Positions 15,036 to 23,848 of a stretch of DNA of 39,679 nucleotides are shown here, one piece after another. The first letter of the stretch is position 1. Every line of letters starts with the position of its first letter. This stretch comes from Bacteroidota bacterium (GTDB taxonomy: Bacteria > Bacteroidota > Bacteroidia > Palsa-965). The DNA lies in the NCBI GenBank assembly GCA_013298545.1, contig JAAFIA010000008.1, forward strand, positions 1 through 39,679, read 5' to 3'. The notes beneath the pieces were generated by a model, which was not told where the DNA came from, did not search any database, and saw only the letters and a program-made list of their open reading frames with translations. The position numbers were made by a program, and so were the translations under genes.

Positions 15036-15798
15036 AAGTAGAAAGTGTTTTTTCGATCGTTGATCGTACTTGATGGCGCAAATTTACCAAATCTTCTTCG
15101 GTTAATCCCTTTGTTGAGACTGGTGCATGAATAATGACATCGGCAATGCCCGGACGACCATACGATTTAAAGAATCCACCGTTTTGTAAAAGTTTCCAAT
15201 TATTTAAAAAACTAATCGGAACAATGTCTGCTTGATGTTCGATCGCCAGTTTGAAAGCCCCATTTTTAAACGGTTTGATGCGTCCCCACGATTCGATTGT
15301 CCCTTCGGGATAAATAAAAACGCTTTCGCCTGCATCTAGTTTTTCGCCTGCTTGTTCAAATGCTTTGTAAGAACCCATGCGTGTTTTCCGATCAACATAA
15401 ATATTCATGCCCGCACGGCCATCGCGCATATTGCGGAAAAAGATGCGCAGCAACGGCGCTTTGTCTATTTCCAATTTACCCATATAGACAAAATATTTTT
15501 CCAGCACGATATAACTAATCACAATATCGAGGTACGATGCATGATTGGCCACCAACACACAACGCGCTGGCAGTTCAGTTGCTGGAACTTCGCGTGTTAC
15601 ACGCACAAACACACCCGGAACATGCAAGACCCAACGCGCCCAAAAACGCATCAGTCGAAATGCCGCCGGAAAACGCGACCGACGCGCCAGTAAAAACGCA
15701 AAAAAGGGATACAGCACCACCAAGCCCACAACAAAGTTGAGGATAAAAAAAACTTTCCAAACCGCACGAGGAATAAGGCCGAGGTAGTGGCGAATCAT
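15010..15798 (-). CDS. plsC: 1-acyl-sn-glycerol-3-phosphate acyltransferase
   Basis: 262 aa from the ATG at 15798. Acyltransferase motif I NHASYLD (residues 85-91, catalytic His86 and Asp91 in Hx4D), RNMRDGRAGMNIYVDR (motif II region), FIYPEGT (161-167, motif III) and IVPISFLNN (motif IV). Two N-terminal membrane segments lie near 15-40. The enzyme acylates lysophosphatidic acid to phosphatidic acid at the inner membrane. The start at 15798 is preferred over the ATG at 15828 because a TACCTTTG element lies between them, only 4 bases before 15798. Downstream gatC overlaps by 26 bases. Confidence 0.9.
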   Translation of the reverse strand: MIRHYLGLIPRAVWKVFFILNFVVGLVVLYPFFAFLLARRSRFPAAFRLMRFWARWVLHVPGVFVRVTREVPATELPARCVLVANHASYLDIVISYIVLEKYFVYMGKLEIDKAPLLRIFFRNMRDGRAGMNIYVDRKTRMGSYKAFEQAGEKLDAGESVFIYPEGTIESWGRIKPFKNGAFKLAIEHQADIVPISFLNNWKLLQNGGFFKSYGRPGIADVIIHAPVSTKGLTEEDLVNLRHQVRSTIEKTLSTYEHRHTNG

Positions 15799-15802
15799 CC
15801 CG

Positions 15803-15810
15803 CAAAGGTA
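15803..15810 (-). promoter_or_regulatory. TAnnTTTG -7 element of plsC
   Basis: TACCTTTG on the minus strand, 4 bases before the plsC ATG. If used, the mRNA begins at or within a few bases of the start codon. Confidence 0.45.
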
Positions 15811-15918
15811 ATCAACCGCACGAGCCATGAACCGGATTTTGATTTGCTGCGCTTAGAATCAGCAAAACACCAACAAAAATTAATTCCTTACGAACGGTTT
15901 ATTCGCCAATCCAATTTG

Positions 15919-15926
15919 TATTTTTG
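15919..15926 (+). promoter_or_regulatory. TAnnTTTG -7 element of the threonine dehydrogenase gene
   Basis: TATTTTTG, 27 bases before the ATG at 15954. The same divergent space also holds an inverted repeat TTTGCTG (15843-15849) / CAGCAAA (15860-15866), possibly an operator. Confidence 0.45.
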
Positions 15927-15953
15927 GCCTTCATTCATACAAAACATGTGCGT

Positions 15954-16919
15954 ATGCCGCAAACAGATACAATTCTAGTTATTGGTTCGTCAGGCCAGAT
16001 TGGCACCGAACTCGTTATGAATTTGCGTGAGCAATTTGGTTCATCGCATGTTGTGGCCTCCGACTTAAAAGATGCCGCGCCCGAAGTCATGGAAAGTGGG
16101 CCGTTTGAAACACTGGATGTGCTTGACCGCCAACGGCTGCATGAAATCATCAGTAAATACAAGGTTACCCAAGTTTATCTGTTGGCGGCATTGCTCTCCG
16201 CAACAGCCGAACAAAATCCCATGTTTGCATGGAAACTAAATATGGAAAGCCTTTTCCATGTGTTGGAGCTTGCCCGCGAAGGACACATCAAAAAAATATA
16301 CTGGCCAAGTTCCATTGCCGTTTTCGGACTAACAACACCGCGCGACAACACACCGCAATTTACAAGCATTGAACCCAGTACAATATATGGTATCAGCAAG
16401 CAAGCTGGCGAACGTTGGTGTGAATGGTATTATAAAAAGTATGGCGTAGATACTAGAAGTTTGCGTTATCCCGGATTGATCGGTTGGAAATCGGCCCCAG
16501 GTGGTGGTACTACCGACTATGCTGTCCATATTTTCCACGAAGCATTGAAAAATAACCAATACACCAGTTTTTTATCTGAAAATACGATGTTACCCATGAT
16601 GTATATGCCCGATGCCATTCGGGCTACGTTAGAAATCATGGATGCGCCTGCAGAACAAATTCGTATTCGTGGTGGTTATAATCTAGCGGGAATGAGTTTT
16701 TCGCCAGCCGAAATTGCAGCAGAAATACGCAAACACCGTCCTGATTTCAAAATCGATTATGCTCCTGATTTCAGACAACAAATTGCCGATTCTTGGCCCA
16801 GAAGCATCGACGATTCAGAGGCCCGAAATCACTGGAATTGGAAACCTGAATTTGATCTTGACAAAATGACAAGTGATATGTTAATTAACTTATCAAAAAA
16901 ATTAACCGTAAAATTGTAA
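15954..16919 (+). CDS. tdh: L-threonine 3-dehydrogenase, SDR (epimerase-like) type
   Basis: 321 aa extended SDR. NAD-binding GSSGQIG at 11-17, catalytic Ser near 119-120 (YWPSSIAVFG), and YxxxK as Tyr145-Gly-Ile-Ser-Lys149. The blocks LAALLSATAEQNP, ERWCEWYYKKYGVDTRSLRYPGLIGW, APGGGTTDYAV and LPMMYMPDAIRATLEIM are the signature of the short-chain threonine dehydrogenases of Flavobacterium and trypanosomes, rather than UDP-sugar epimerases. It oxidises threonine to 2-amino-3-ketobutyrate. The partner lyase (kbl) is not in the window; a threonine aldolase lies at 23.8 kb. Start at 15954 matches the family; the TTG at 15924 lies inside the promoter element. Confidence 0.9.
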   Translation: MPQTDTILVIGSSGQIGTELVMNLREQFGSSHVVASDLKDAAPEVMESGPFETLDVLDRQRLHEIISKYKVTQVYLLAALLSATAEQNPMFAWKLNMESLFHVLELAREGHIKKIYWPSSIAVFGLTTPRDNTPQFTSIEPSTIYGISKQAGERWCEWYYKKYGVDTRSLRYPGLIGWKSAPGGGTTDYAVHIFHEALKNNQYTSFLSENTMLPMMYMPDAIRATLEIMDAPAEQIRIRGGYNLAGMSFSPAEIAAEIRKHRPDFKIDYAPDFRQQIADSWPRSIDDSEARNHWNWKPEFDLDKMTSDMLINLSKKLTVKL

Positions 16920-17112
16920 CCGGATCAAACCAACCCGCGTACAACAAGTCCAATATCAAATCCCCTACTGATTAAATAATTGCACTATCGCGGTTTTTGC
17001 ATAATTCGTCGCCTGAATTATACAACTAATCGAAAACCTACAACGTGTAGGGATCACAATGGGTATATTTGAATTATAGAGTACGGCAAGCGCCACACAG
17101 CATGTCAGACCA

Positions 17113-18012
17113 ATGAAAAAAATTACACTTATTCTCTTATTTATCGTTTGCAAGGTTGGCCTAGCGCAATCCTATGAGATGTATCAGGGCGATACCATCA
17201 ATTATATTGATGCCTCGGGCAAACGCCAAAAACATTGGGTCATTTTCGGACGGATGAAGAAAGAAGTTCAGGGCTTTGCCGCTGATGCTAAAGTAGAAGA
17301 AGGAAATTATACCGACAGCAAAAAGACTGGTGTTTGGATCAGCTATTTCCCTAACGGAAAAAAGCAAAGCGAATACACCTACGAAAACAACCGTCCGTTT
17401 GGTCATGCCATTACCTATTACGAAAACGGAAAAATTCAAGAAGAAGGCACTTGGAAAGGAACACGTTGGGTTGGTGATTATAAATTGTACTACGAAGACG
17501 GCAAACCACGACAGGCATTTACCTACAACCCACTTGGCCAGCGCGATGGCAAACAGCTTTACTACCATCCAAACGGACAGTTAGCGATTGATGTAAACAT
17601 GAAAGCGGGTAAAGAAGAAGGCGTTAAGAAAGAATTTTACGAAAATGGCGATTTGAAATCCGAAACCACATTCAATGGTGGTTCGATTGATCCAGCTAAA
17701 ACCAAAACGTACGAGCCGAAAAAAGCAAACGTTGCGCTCGATGCTCCTGAAGAAAAAGACCTCAAAGGAACTGCTCCAGAAGCGAAAGCCGATATGAAAG
17801 CCAATCCAGGTGGAAAACCTTTCGACGGAAATGGACCTTACATCCTCTATCGTAATGGCCAAATCACCATGAAAGGAACATTCAAAAACAAAAAATTGAT
17901 TGAAGGTGAAGAACGGATTTACGACAACAACAACATTTTAATTCGCGTTAAACTCTACAAAGACGGAAAATATGTTGGCGATGGCCCACTTCCAACCGAC
18001 GCAAACAAATAA
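17113..18012 (+). CDS. Secreted MORN-like repeat protein (YwqK-like)
   Basis: 299 aa with signal peptide MKKITLILLFIVCKVGLA-Q. From about residue 60 to 200 and again at 235-290 there are repeats of the MORN_2 type, spaced about 23 residues: GVWISYFPNGKKQSEYTYENN, GHAITYYENGKIQEEGTWK, GDYKLYYEDGKPRQAFTY, GKQLYYHPNGQLAIDVNMKAG, GVKKEFYENGDLKSETTFNGG and GPYILYRNGQITMKGTFKNK. A linker of charged, low-complexity text (about 205-235) separates the last repeats. Such proteins are common in Bacteroidota; the toxin-antitoxin label some carry is not supported here. Function unknown. A strong terminator follows. Confidence 0.8.
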   Translation: MKKITLILLFIVCKVGLAQSYEMYQGDTINYIDASGKRQKHWVIFGRMKKEVQGFAADAKVEEGNYTDSKKTGVWISYFPNGKKQSEYTYENNRPFGHAITYYENGKIQEEGTWKGTRWVGDYKLYYEDGKPRQAFTYNPLGQRDGKQLYYHPNGQLAIDVNMKAGKEEGVKKEFYENGDLKSETTFNGGSIDPAKTKTYEPKKANVALDAPEEKDLKGTAPEAKADMKANPGGKPFDGNGPYILYRNGQITMKGTFKNKKLIEGEERIYDNNNILIRVKLYKDGKYVGDGPLPTDANK

Positions 18013-18031
18013 ACATTCATACTTTTCTTTT

Positions 18032-18062
18032 AAAAGGTTGCCCACTCTGGCAACCTTTTTTT
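18032..18062 (+). terminator. Intrinsic terminator after the MORN-like gene
   Basis: 11-bp perfect stem (AAAAGGTTGCC 18032-18042 with GGCAACCTTTT 18049-18059), hexaloop CACTCT, followed by T residues. Confidence 0.92.
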
Positions 18063-18140
18063 ATTTCCAAAGTCCAAGCCTGTAAACGCCTTGGTATCGG
18101 CTTACGCAAAAACGCTACCTTTATATGCGGCAACAAGAAT

Positions 18141-20444
18141 ATGATGATCCGAATACCGTTACTTATTTTGTTTATCTGCCTTGGTCTGTGTCGCGCATCG
18201 GCACAGCATGAAAAAGTAGGTGTTGTTCTCAGCGGCGGTGGCGCATCGGGCTTGGCACATATTGGTGTTTTAAAAGCCTTAGAAGAAAATAATATTCCTA
18301 TTGATTACATCTGCGGCACATCGATGGGTGCGCTCGTAGGTTGTCTTTATGCACAAGGTTACACGCCAACTGAAATTGAAACACTCGTGAAATCGGAAGA
18401 ATTTCGGAGTTGGGCGTATGGCACCATTGAGCCACAGAATGTCTATTATTTCAAGAAAAAAGAAGACAACGCTTCGTGGATTAGTTTTAAATTATCGTTA
18501 GATACATCGCTCGTTACCAATTTGCCCACCAATATTATTTCGCCCATCCAAATGGATTTTGCGTTGATGGAGCGAACGGCACCGGCGGCAGCAGCGGCGG
18601 GCTATAATTTCGATAGTTTATTTATTCCTTATCGCTGTGTTGCTTCCGATATTGAAGCCAAACAATCGATAACCTTCCGCAACGGCGATCTCGGCGAAGC
18701 CGTTCGCGCGTCTATGTCGTACCCTTTTTATCTCAAACCCATTAGTGTAAACGGCAAACTCCTCTTTGATGGTGGCCTGTACAATAACTTCCCGTCCAAC
18801 ATCATGTATCAGGATTTTTATCCCGATTTTATTGTGGGCAGTAATGTTGCATCTGCATCAACGAAACCCGACGAAGACAACTTGGTATCGCAGATTCGGA
18901 CCATGTTGACGAGTAAAACCGATTTCAATCCACAATGCGAAAACGGAATCATTGTACAACCCAATGCCGATTGGGTTGGCTTGTTTGATTTCGACGATGC
19001 GCAGCGTGTCATTGATAGTGGTTATGTGGCGACGATTCGGCGTATCGATGAAATTAAAATAGCGGTTCAACGTCGCAGCGACCCCAATGTGTTAGCGGCA
19101 AAACGCGCGGCCTTCAAAGCCAAAATGCCGAAGCTTGTTTTCGATAACATTGAAATTGAAGGGCAAAATTTGAATAAAAACCAAGTCAGTTATGTGCGTA
19201 AATTATTGCGTCGAAACAGCCGATTTGTTTCAATCGAAAACCTGAAACCTGGCTATTACCGCCTCGCTGCCGACGACAAGATCAAGCAGATTTTTCCGAA
19301 AGCACGTTACAATCCTTCTACGGGTTATTACGATCTAAAACTGGTTATCAAAAAAGAGAAAGACATCACCACGCAATTTGGTGGCAACTTTTCAAACAGA
19401 CCGATCAATTTCGGATTTGTTGGTGTGCAATACAACTACCTCGGAAATCCGTCCATTAGTTTAAACGGAAATGCATACTTCGGAAAATTATACAGTTCGG
19501 TTCAAGTTCGTTCGCGCTTCGATTTCCCGTTTCGTTATCCAATTTTTATCGAACCGATAGTTACCTACAACCGTTGGGATTATTTCCGAAGTAGTCCTGC
19601 TTTCTTTGAAGATACCAAACCTGCATTTCTGATTCAACTTGATCGGTTTGGCGAATTAGACATTGGTTTTCCGGTTCGCAACAAAGGGCGATTGGTAGCC
19701 GGAACAGCGGTTTCGTTTATTCGAAATTTGTATTACCAAACAGATGTATTCACATCGGCAGATACGGTTGACCGAACTGATTTTAGTGTATTCACTTCAC
19801 ATATTTTATACGAGCGCAACACCCTTAACCGCAAACAGTACGCAACACAAGGAACGTATTTTGCTTTGCGTGTGCGGTACATACAAGGCGAAGAATTTTA
19901 TTTGCCGGGTACAACCGCTCCTTCGCTCGATCCGTTTCGTGCCATACATGATTGGGTTCAATACAAAGTAACGTATGACACCTGGTTGAAGGAACGTGGG
20001 CGTTGGCGTATTGGTTTGCTCGGCGAAATGGTGTGGTCAACACAACCCTTGTTTAGCAATTATACCGCAACCATTTTGAGTGCGCCAGCATTTCAGCCAA
20101 CACCCGAAAGCCGCACGTATTTCATTCCCGAATTTCGCGCACATCAATATGCCGCGGGTGGAATTAAAACCGCTTTTTTGCTTTGGAAAAACATCGATCT
20201 CCGTTTTGAAGGCTACGCTTTTCAACCCGTAGCCGCAATCCGGCGTAGGCCAGATTATACCGCAGAATATGGCGCAGCATTCTCTATCACGGATTTAGCT
20301 ATCCTCGGAAACAGTACACTGGTATGGCATTCGCCGCTTGGCCCCGTTTCGTTAAGCCTCAACTATTACAGCAAAAAACGCGAGCCGTTTAGTTTTCTCT
20401 TCCATTTCGGCTACATCATCTTCAACCGCAAATCGACGGATTGA
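18141..20444 (+). CDS. Patatin-like phospholipase fused to a BamA-type outer-membrane barrel
   Basis: 767 aa. Signal peptide (residues 1-21), then a patatin domain: oxyanion loop GGGASG (32-37), nucleophile Ser61 in GTSMG, and catalytic Asp210 in FDGGLYNN. Residues of about 330-410 (KLVFDNIEIEGQNLNKNQVSYVRKLL...) look like a POTRA domain. From about 415 to the end runs a BamA/Omp85-type barrel (FGGNFSNRPINFGFVGVQYNYLG..., ending FSFLFHFGYIIF with a C-terminal strand). This is the architecture of PlpD-like (type Vd) proteins, in which the barrel places the lipase at the cell surface. Lipase activity on phospholipids is likely by motif; target unknown. Stands alone, with its own short upstream region (TACCTTTA at 18115-18122 resembles a -7 element). 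Confidence 0.9.
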   Translation: MMIRIPLLILFICLGLCRASAQHEKVGVVLSGGGASGLAHIGVLKALEENNIPIDYICGTSMGALVGCLYAQGYTPTEIETLVKSEEFRSWAYGTIEPQNVYYFKKKEDNASWISFKLSLDTSLVTNLPTNIISPIQMDFALMERTAPAAAAAGYNFDSLFIPYRCVASDIEAKQSITFRNGDLGEAVRASMSYPFYLKPISVNGKLLFDGGLYNNFPSNIMYQDFYPDFIVGSNVASASTKPDEDNLVSQIRTMLTSKTDFNPQCENGIIVQPNADWVGLFDFDDAQRVIDSGYVATIRRIDEIKIAVQRRSDPNVLAAKRAAFKAKMPKLVFDNIEIEGQNLNKNQVSYVRKLLRRNSRFVSIENLKPGYYRLAADDKIKQIFPKARYNPSTGYYDLKLVIKKEKDITTQFGGNFSNRPINFGFVGVQYNYLGNPSISLNGNAYFGKLYSSVQVRSRFDFPFRYPIFIEPIVTYNRWDYFRSSPAFFEDTKPAFLIQLDRFGELDIGFPVRNKGRLVAGTAVSFIRNLYYQTDVFTSADTVDRTDFSVFTSHILYERNTLNRKQYATQGTYFALRVRYIQGEEFYLPGTTAPSLDPFRAIHDWVQYKVTYDTWLKERGRWRIGLLGEMVWSTQPLFSNYTATILSAPAFQPTPESRTYFIPEFRAHQYAAGGIKTAFLLWKNIDLRFEGYAFQPVAAIRRRPDYTAEYGAAFSITDLAILGNSTLVWHSPLGPVSLSLNYYSKKREPFSFLFHFGYIIFNRKSTD

Positions 20445-20583
20445 TTTTTTGAATCGCTTTTATTCGCAAATAATTTCCTGCGACCGTTCATCACCCAGAA
20501 TCGGGCGAGCAACCTTTATTCAATTGCGTTGCGCAAAACAAGGTTTATATTCGTTTATACATTTTACTTTAAAAAAAGCAAGG

Positions 20584-21552
20584 ATGAAAAAAACAAAAAC
20601 AATTCTTCTTCTATGCTGTTGTGCGTTGTTTGGTTTTGCCTTCACGTTGGTCATTTCAACAAAACCAAAAGCCGATTCACAAAAAACTGTTGAAGCATTT
20701 ATTCCCGATATCATTACTCAATTTCCGAATGTGCGCGATCTCGCCATTGCGCCTACAGAAAACGAAATGTATTTTACCATTCAAGGATATCAAGGTGAAT
20801 TATCAAGCATTGCGGTTTATAAAAATTATGCGTTGAAAAATACAAAACCAGAAATTGCTCCCTTTTCCGGAACATTTGATGATCTTGAACCTGCGTTCTC
20901 TAGCGATGGTTTACGTTTGTATTTTTCCTCCAACAGGCCAATCGACAAGCAAAGCAAGACACCAAAAGATTATGATATTTGGTATGTAGAACGTAAAACG
21001 CTGCAAAGCGATTGGTCCGAACCAATCAATATGGAAGCGCCGATCAATACGCCGCAAAACGAATTTTATCCTTCAGTCGCAACATCAGGAAATATCTACT
21101 TCACGAGCGACGGCGAACGATCAAAAGGCAAAGACGACATTTTTGTATGCTTATTTAAAAACGGAAAATACGAAGCACCAATTTCGTTGAGCGATTCCAT
21201 CAACACCGAAGGATATGAATTCAATGCTTTTATTGCACCAGATGAATCCTATTTGCTTTTTTCGGGTTACAACCGCAAAGACGGTTTTGGAAGTGGCGAC
21301 TTATACATCAGTTACCACAAAGCCAATGGAGAATGGAGCACTGCAAAAAATTTAGGCAAAACAATTAATTCAGCGCAGATGGATTATTGCCCGTTTATCC
21401 AATCAGGAGTTTTGTATTTCACGAGCAAACGCTTAAGCACATCGACGCTCGAAAAAAGAAATATCGAAGACTGGAAAAAAGAAACGAATCGTTATGAGAA
21501 TGGATTGAGTCGTTTGTATATGACACCTGCAAACACATTTATGCAAAAGTGA
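20584..21552 (+). CDS. Secreted PD40/TolB-type beta-propeller protein
   Basis: 322 aa. A signal peptide or membrane anchor at the N-terminus (MKKTKTILLLCCCALFGFAF). Five or so PD40 blades are visible from the motif pattern [DE]xxPxFSxDGxxLYFSSNR: DLEPAFSSDGLRLYFSSNRP, NEFYPSVATSGNIYFTSDGE, EFNAFIAPDESYLLFSGYNR, QMDYCPFIQSGVLYFTSKRL. Between blades the KDYDIWYVE and GKDDIFVCLF strands are as in OmpA/TolB-associated propellers of this phylum. The ATG at 20584 is preceded by AGG and by the signal peptide logic; an in-frame ATG 45 codons upstream does not give a signal peptide. Function unknown, probably protein or glycan binding at the envelope. Confidence 0.82.
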   Translation: MKKTKTILLLCCCALFGFAFTLVISTKPKADSQKTVEAFIPDIITQFPNVRDLAIAPTENEMYFTIQGYQGELSSIAVYKNYALKNTKPEIAPFSGTFDDLEPAFSSDGLRLYFSSNRPIDKQSKTPKDYDIWYVERKTLQSDWSEPINMEAPINTPQNEFYPSVATSGNIYFTSDGERSKGKDDIFVCLFKNGKYEAPISLSDSINTEGYEFNAFIAPDESYLLFSGYNRKDGFGSGDLYISYHKANGEWSTAKNLGKTINSAQMDYCPFIQSGVLYFTSKRLSTSTLEKRNIEDWKKETNRYENGLSRLYMTPANTFMQK

Positions 21553-21608
21553 TTTTACTTGGCTGTATCTTTCAAAAAACAATTCGTTATAGTTGAAAAA
21601 TACACCCC

Positions 21609-22934
21609 ATGCGATTCATTTATTTTTTTCTTTTGCTTACCATCAATGGCTGGGCCAATCCCGTTCAATTTTCCGCTAGCCTGCTCGCTCATCCTGAAAA
21701 GAAACCAACCGAGCTTGAAAAAAAATTTACAACAAAAGAAATTACGCGATACCTCCCCGATACCACTTGGCAAACTGTTGTGCTTGAAAACGGATATGCA
21801 AAATCTAAAATTGTCAACGCCCAAGATTGGATAGGTAGCGAAGGAATTTGTGTGCGTGAAGTCCGTTTGATTTATACAAAATACCCAGCCGATCAGTCGT
21901 TTTGGTTGACCGATTATCACCGCTTACTTGCCGATCGTTTGATCGAATTATTTCGTTTAGACTCCACGTTAAATTCGGCTGACATCAAATGGATCATTGT
22001 TTTACAAACCGATTGCAAAACGGCTCGTGAGGCACAAAAACGATTTCACGGGATTGAGATTTGCTACGAAGAATGCAACGCACCAACAAGTCTGCATCCA
22101 AACGATTCGCTTGCATTAAAAGAAAACAAAAAAATGGATTCGCTTCGCTATGTCCGCTCTACCAAAAAAGTAGAGCGCTACATTGCCAAGAGCGGTGGAA
22201 TGGGCGACTCGACGGTATGGAAGGTATTGAAACGTCATCCTGAATGGAAGAACGCACTTGTAGTCATGGATTTTACCGGAAGCATGTATCCATACGCTGG
22301 ACAGGTTTTGCTTTGGCATACCAAGAATTTAGGCAAATCGGGGTTGGAGTATTGTGTGTTTTTTAACGATGGTGATCAAAAAAGGAATTCCAAAAAAATC
22401 CCAGGTGAAACAGGTGGAATTTATTTTTCTACTGCAAAAAATATTGATGCTGTTATTCGCTTGATGCAAAAAGTACAAAGCAAAGGCAATGGCGGCGACT
22501 GTCAAGAAAACGACATCGAAGCTATACTGGCCGGAATCGATCATTATTCAGGATTCGATCATGTTATCCTAATTGCCGACAACAATGCCTGTATGCGGGA
22601 TACGGCATTCATGAATAAGATCCACGTACCCGTTCATGTGATTTTATGCGGAACGTTTTCGGGCATCAATCCGCAATATGTTGAACTTGCCAAACGCACA
22701 GGCGGATCGCTTCATACCATTGAAGCTGATTTACAGGGAAATTCTGCCTTCGACAAAAACACGGATCTGGAGAATGAGATGGCGCGTTTCCGCAAAACCC
22801 ATCATGGAAACCATTTGGGCATCTTACACATTAGCGGAAAACACGATCCTTGCGGACGTATTCCCAAATCGCATAAACCAAAAAAGAAGCCGTTGAAAAA
22901 AAGAATAAAATCTTTTCTGAAACGAATTTTCTAA
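21609..22934 (+). CDS. Secreted von Willebrand factor A domain protein
   Basis: 441 aa with signal peptide MRFIYFFLLLTINGWA. Residues of about 20-200 have no recognisable domain. A vWA domain starts near 215: NALVVMDFTGSMYPYAG carries a MIDAS motif DxTxS, and NGGDCQENDIEAILAGIDHYSGFDHVILIADNNA supplies later metal-site and Rossmann-strand positions. The C-terminus is very basic (KPKKKPLKKRIKSFLKRIF). It differs from the paired vWA proteins at 30.8-33.8 kb. Metal-dependent binding is inferred; partner unknown. It ends 10 bases from the convergent DUF3467 gene with no terminator in between. Confidence 0.8.
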   Translation: MRFIYFFLLLTINGWANPVQFSASLLAHPEKKPTELEKKFTTKEITRYLPDTTWQTVVLENGYAKSKIVNAQDWIGSEGICVREVRLIYTKYPADQSFWLTDYHRLLADRLIELFRLDSTLNSADIKWIIVLQTDCKTAREAQKRFHGIEICYEECNAPTSLHPNDSLALKENKKMDSLRYVRSTKKVERYIAKSGGMGDSTVWKVLKRHPEWKNALVVMDFTGSMYPYAGQVLLWHTKNLGKSGLEYCVFFNDGDQKRNSKKIPGETGGIYFSTAKNIDAVIRLMQKVQSKGNGGDCQENDIEAILAGIDHYSGFDHVILIADNNACMRDTAFMNKIHVPVHVILCGTFSGINPQYVELAKRTGGSLHTIEADLQGNSAFDKNTDLENEMARFRKTHHGNHLGILHISGKHDPCGRIPKSHKPKKKPLKKRIKSFLKRIF

Positions 22935-22944
22935 GAGCCTGTTT

Positions 22945-23259
22945 TTACGCCTGACCTTGTGGCGGCCCAAAGTGCATGGGATAATTATTGGGTGCGTCGG
23001 TATCGTTGATAAGCCCATTGACTGACTCGAAACGCGCGATATTATCTTTCAACGCTTTCATCAAACGTTTAGCATGTTGTGGTGTGAGAACAATGCGCGA
23101 TTTAACTTTAGGCTTCGGTACACCGGGCATAATTTTGATAAAATCGACAATAAATTCCGAATTGGAATGTGTAATGATTGCCAGATTGGAATAAATGCCT
23201 TCGGCCACATCTTCGTTCAACTCAATGTTTACAGGGCCGTCTTGTGGATCGTTTTGCAT
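22945..23259 (-). CDS. DUF3467 family protein
   Basis: 104 aa. Matches the short DUF3467 family by INIELNEDVAEGIYSNLAIITHSNSEFIVDFIKIMPGVPKPKVKSRIVLTPQHAKRLMKAL-type text (here split over residues 10-70). Family function is unknown; it is common in Bacteroidota and other phyla, usually as a single small cytosolic protein. Confidence 0.88.
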   Translation of the reverse strand: MQNDPQDGPVNIELNEDVAEGIYSNLAIITHSNSEFIVDFIKIMPGVPKPKVKSRIVLTPQHAKRLMKALKDNIARFESVNGLINDTDAPNNYPMHFGPPQGQA

Positions 23260-23312
23260 AGTGGAAATTGATTTAGGTAAAGTTAATGTATTTTATCAAT
23301 GCATGAATTGGA

Positions 23313-23846
23313 TCAACGTGTTGTGTGCTGATCCACTAATTTTCGGAGTGTGGCATAATGTGTTCCGAGCAAAGTTTTCGGCAACATAAAAAGTAATTTT
23401 TTATCGGTGCCAAAAACATATAAGACTTCTTCAAATTCTTCCCCCCGCACACATTCCGCCCACACAAAACGAGCTTCTTCCTGTTCTTTCACCCACGAAA
23501 TTTCGTGCTCATCCCAACGATAATGAATCGTCGCATCTTCAGGCGGATCATCCCGCAACCAGTGTTGAATCGCTTTTCCCTTTCGCCGCGCAATACGGTA
23601 TTGCAAAAACATCATCGACGCAAAAAGTGGTGGTGCAAAAAACAAAATGCCCAAGGTAAATCCCCAGCCCATCGTCAACAAACCGATGCCATTCAACACG
23701 ATCAATCCGATGAAAACATAGAGTTGTATCCGAACGCGTTTTGCCGTTTTTTCAACCATCAACTTGCCATAACCCTTCCACATTTTTTCAATGATCGAAG
23801 CGTTCAGCATCGTTATATATTCGCCTTGTGTTGGAGTGGCCGTCAT
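23313..23846 (-). CDS. YcxB-like membrane protein
   Basis: 177 aa. Two adjacent membrane segments (about 43-62 and 64-82), then a soluble C-terminal domain with the YcxB-like pattern (IHYRWDEHEISWVKEQEEARFVWAECVRGEEFEEVLYVFGTDKKLLFMLPKTLL), a PH-like fold of unknown role. It begins 2 bases after the threonine aldolase stop, so it is probably translated from the same mRNA. Confidence 0.7.
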   Translation of the reverse strand: MTATPTQGEYITMLNASIIEKMWKGYGKLMVEKTAKRVRIQLYVFIGLIVLNGIGLLTMGWGFTLGILFFAPPLFASMMFLQYRIARRKGKAIQHWLRDDPPEDATIHYRWDEHEISWVKEQEEARFVWAECVRGEEFEEVLYVFGTDKKLLFMLPKTLLGTHYATLRKLVDQHTTR

Positions 23847-23848
23847 GA

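Noticed and set aside
16920-17112. Small gene or RNA in the 193-base gap after tdh
   Set aside because: No hairpin with T run, no conserved RNA fold and no convincing small frame could be seen.
17113-18012. Toxin-antitoxin role for the YwqK-like protein
   Set aside because: The product has a signal peptide and only MORN-like repeats, and no toxin gene is adjacent; the antitoxin label is carried over from database naming.
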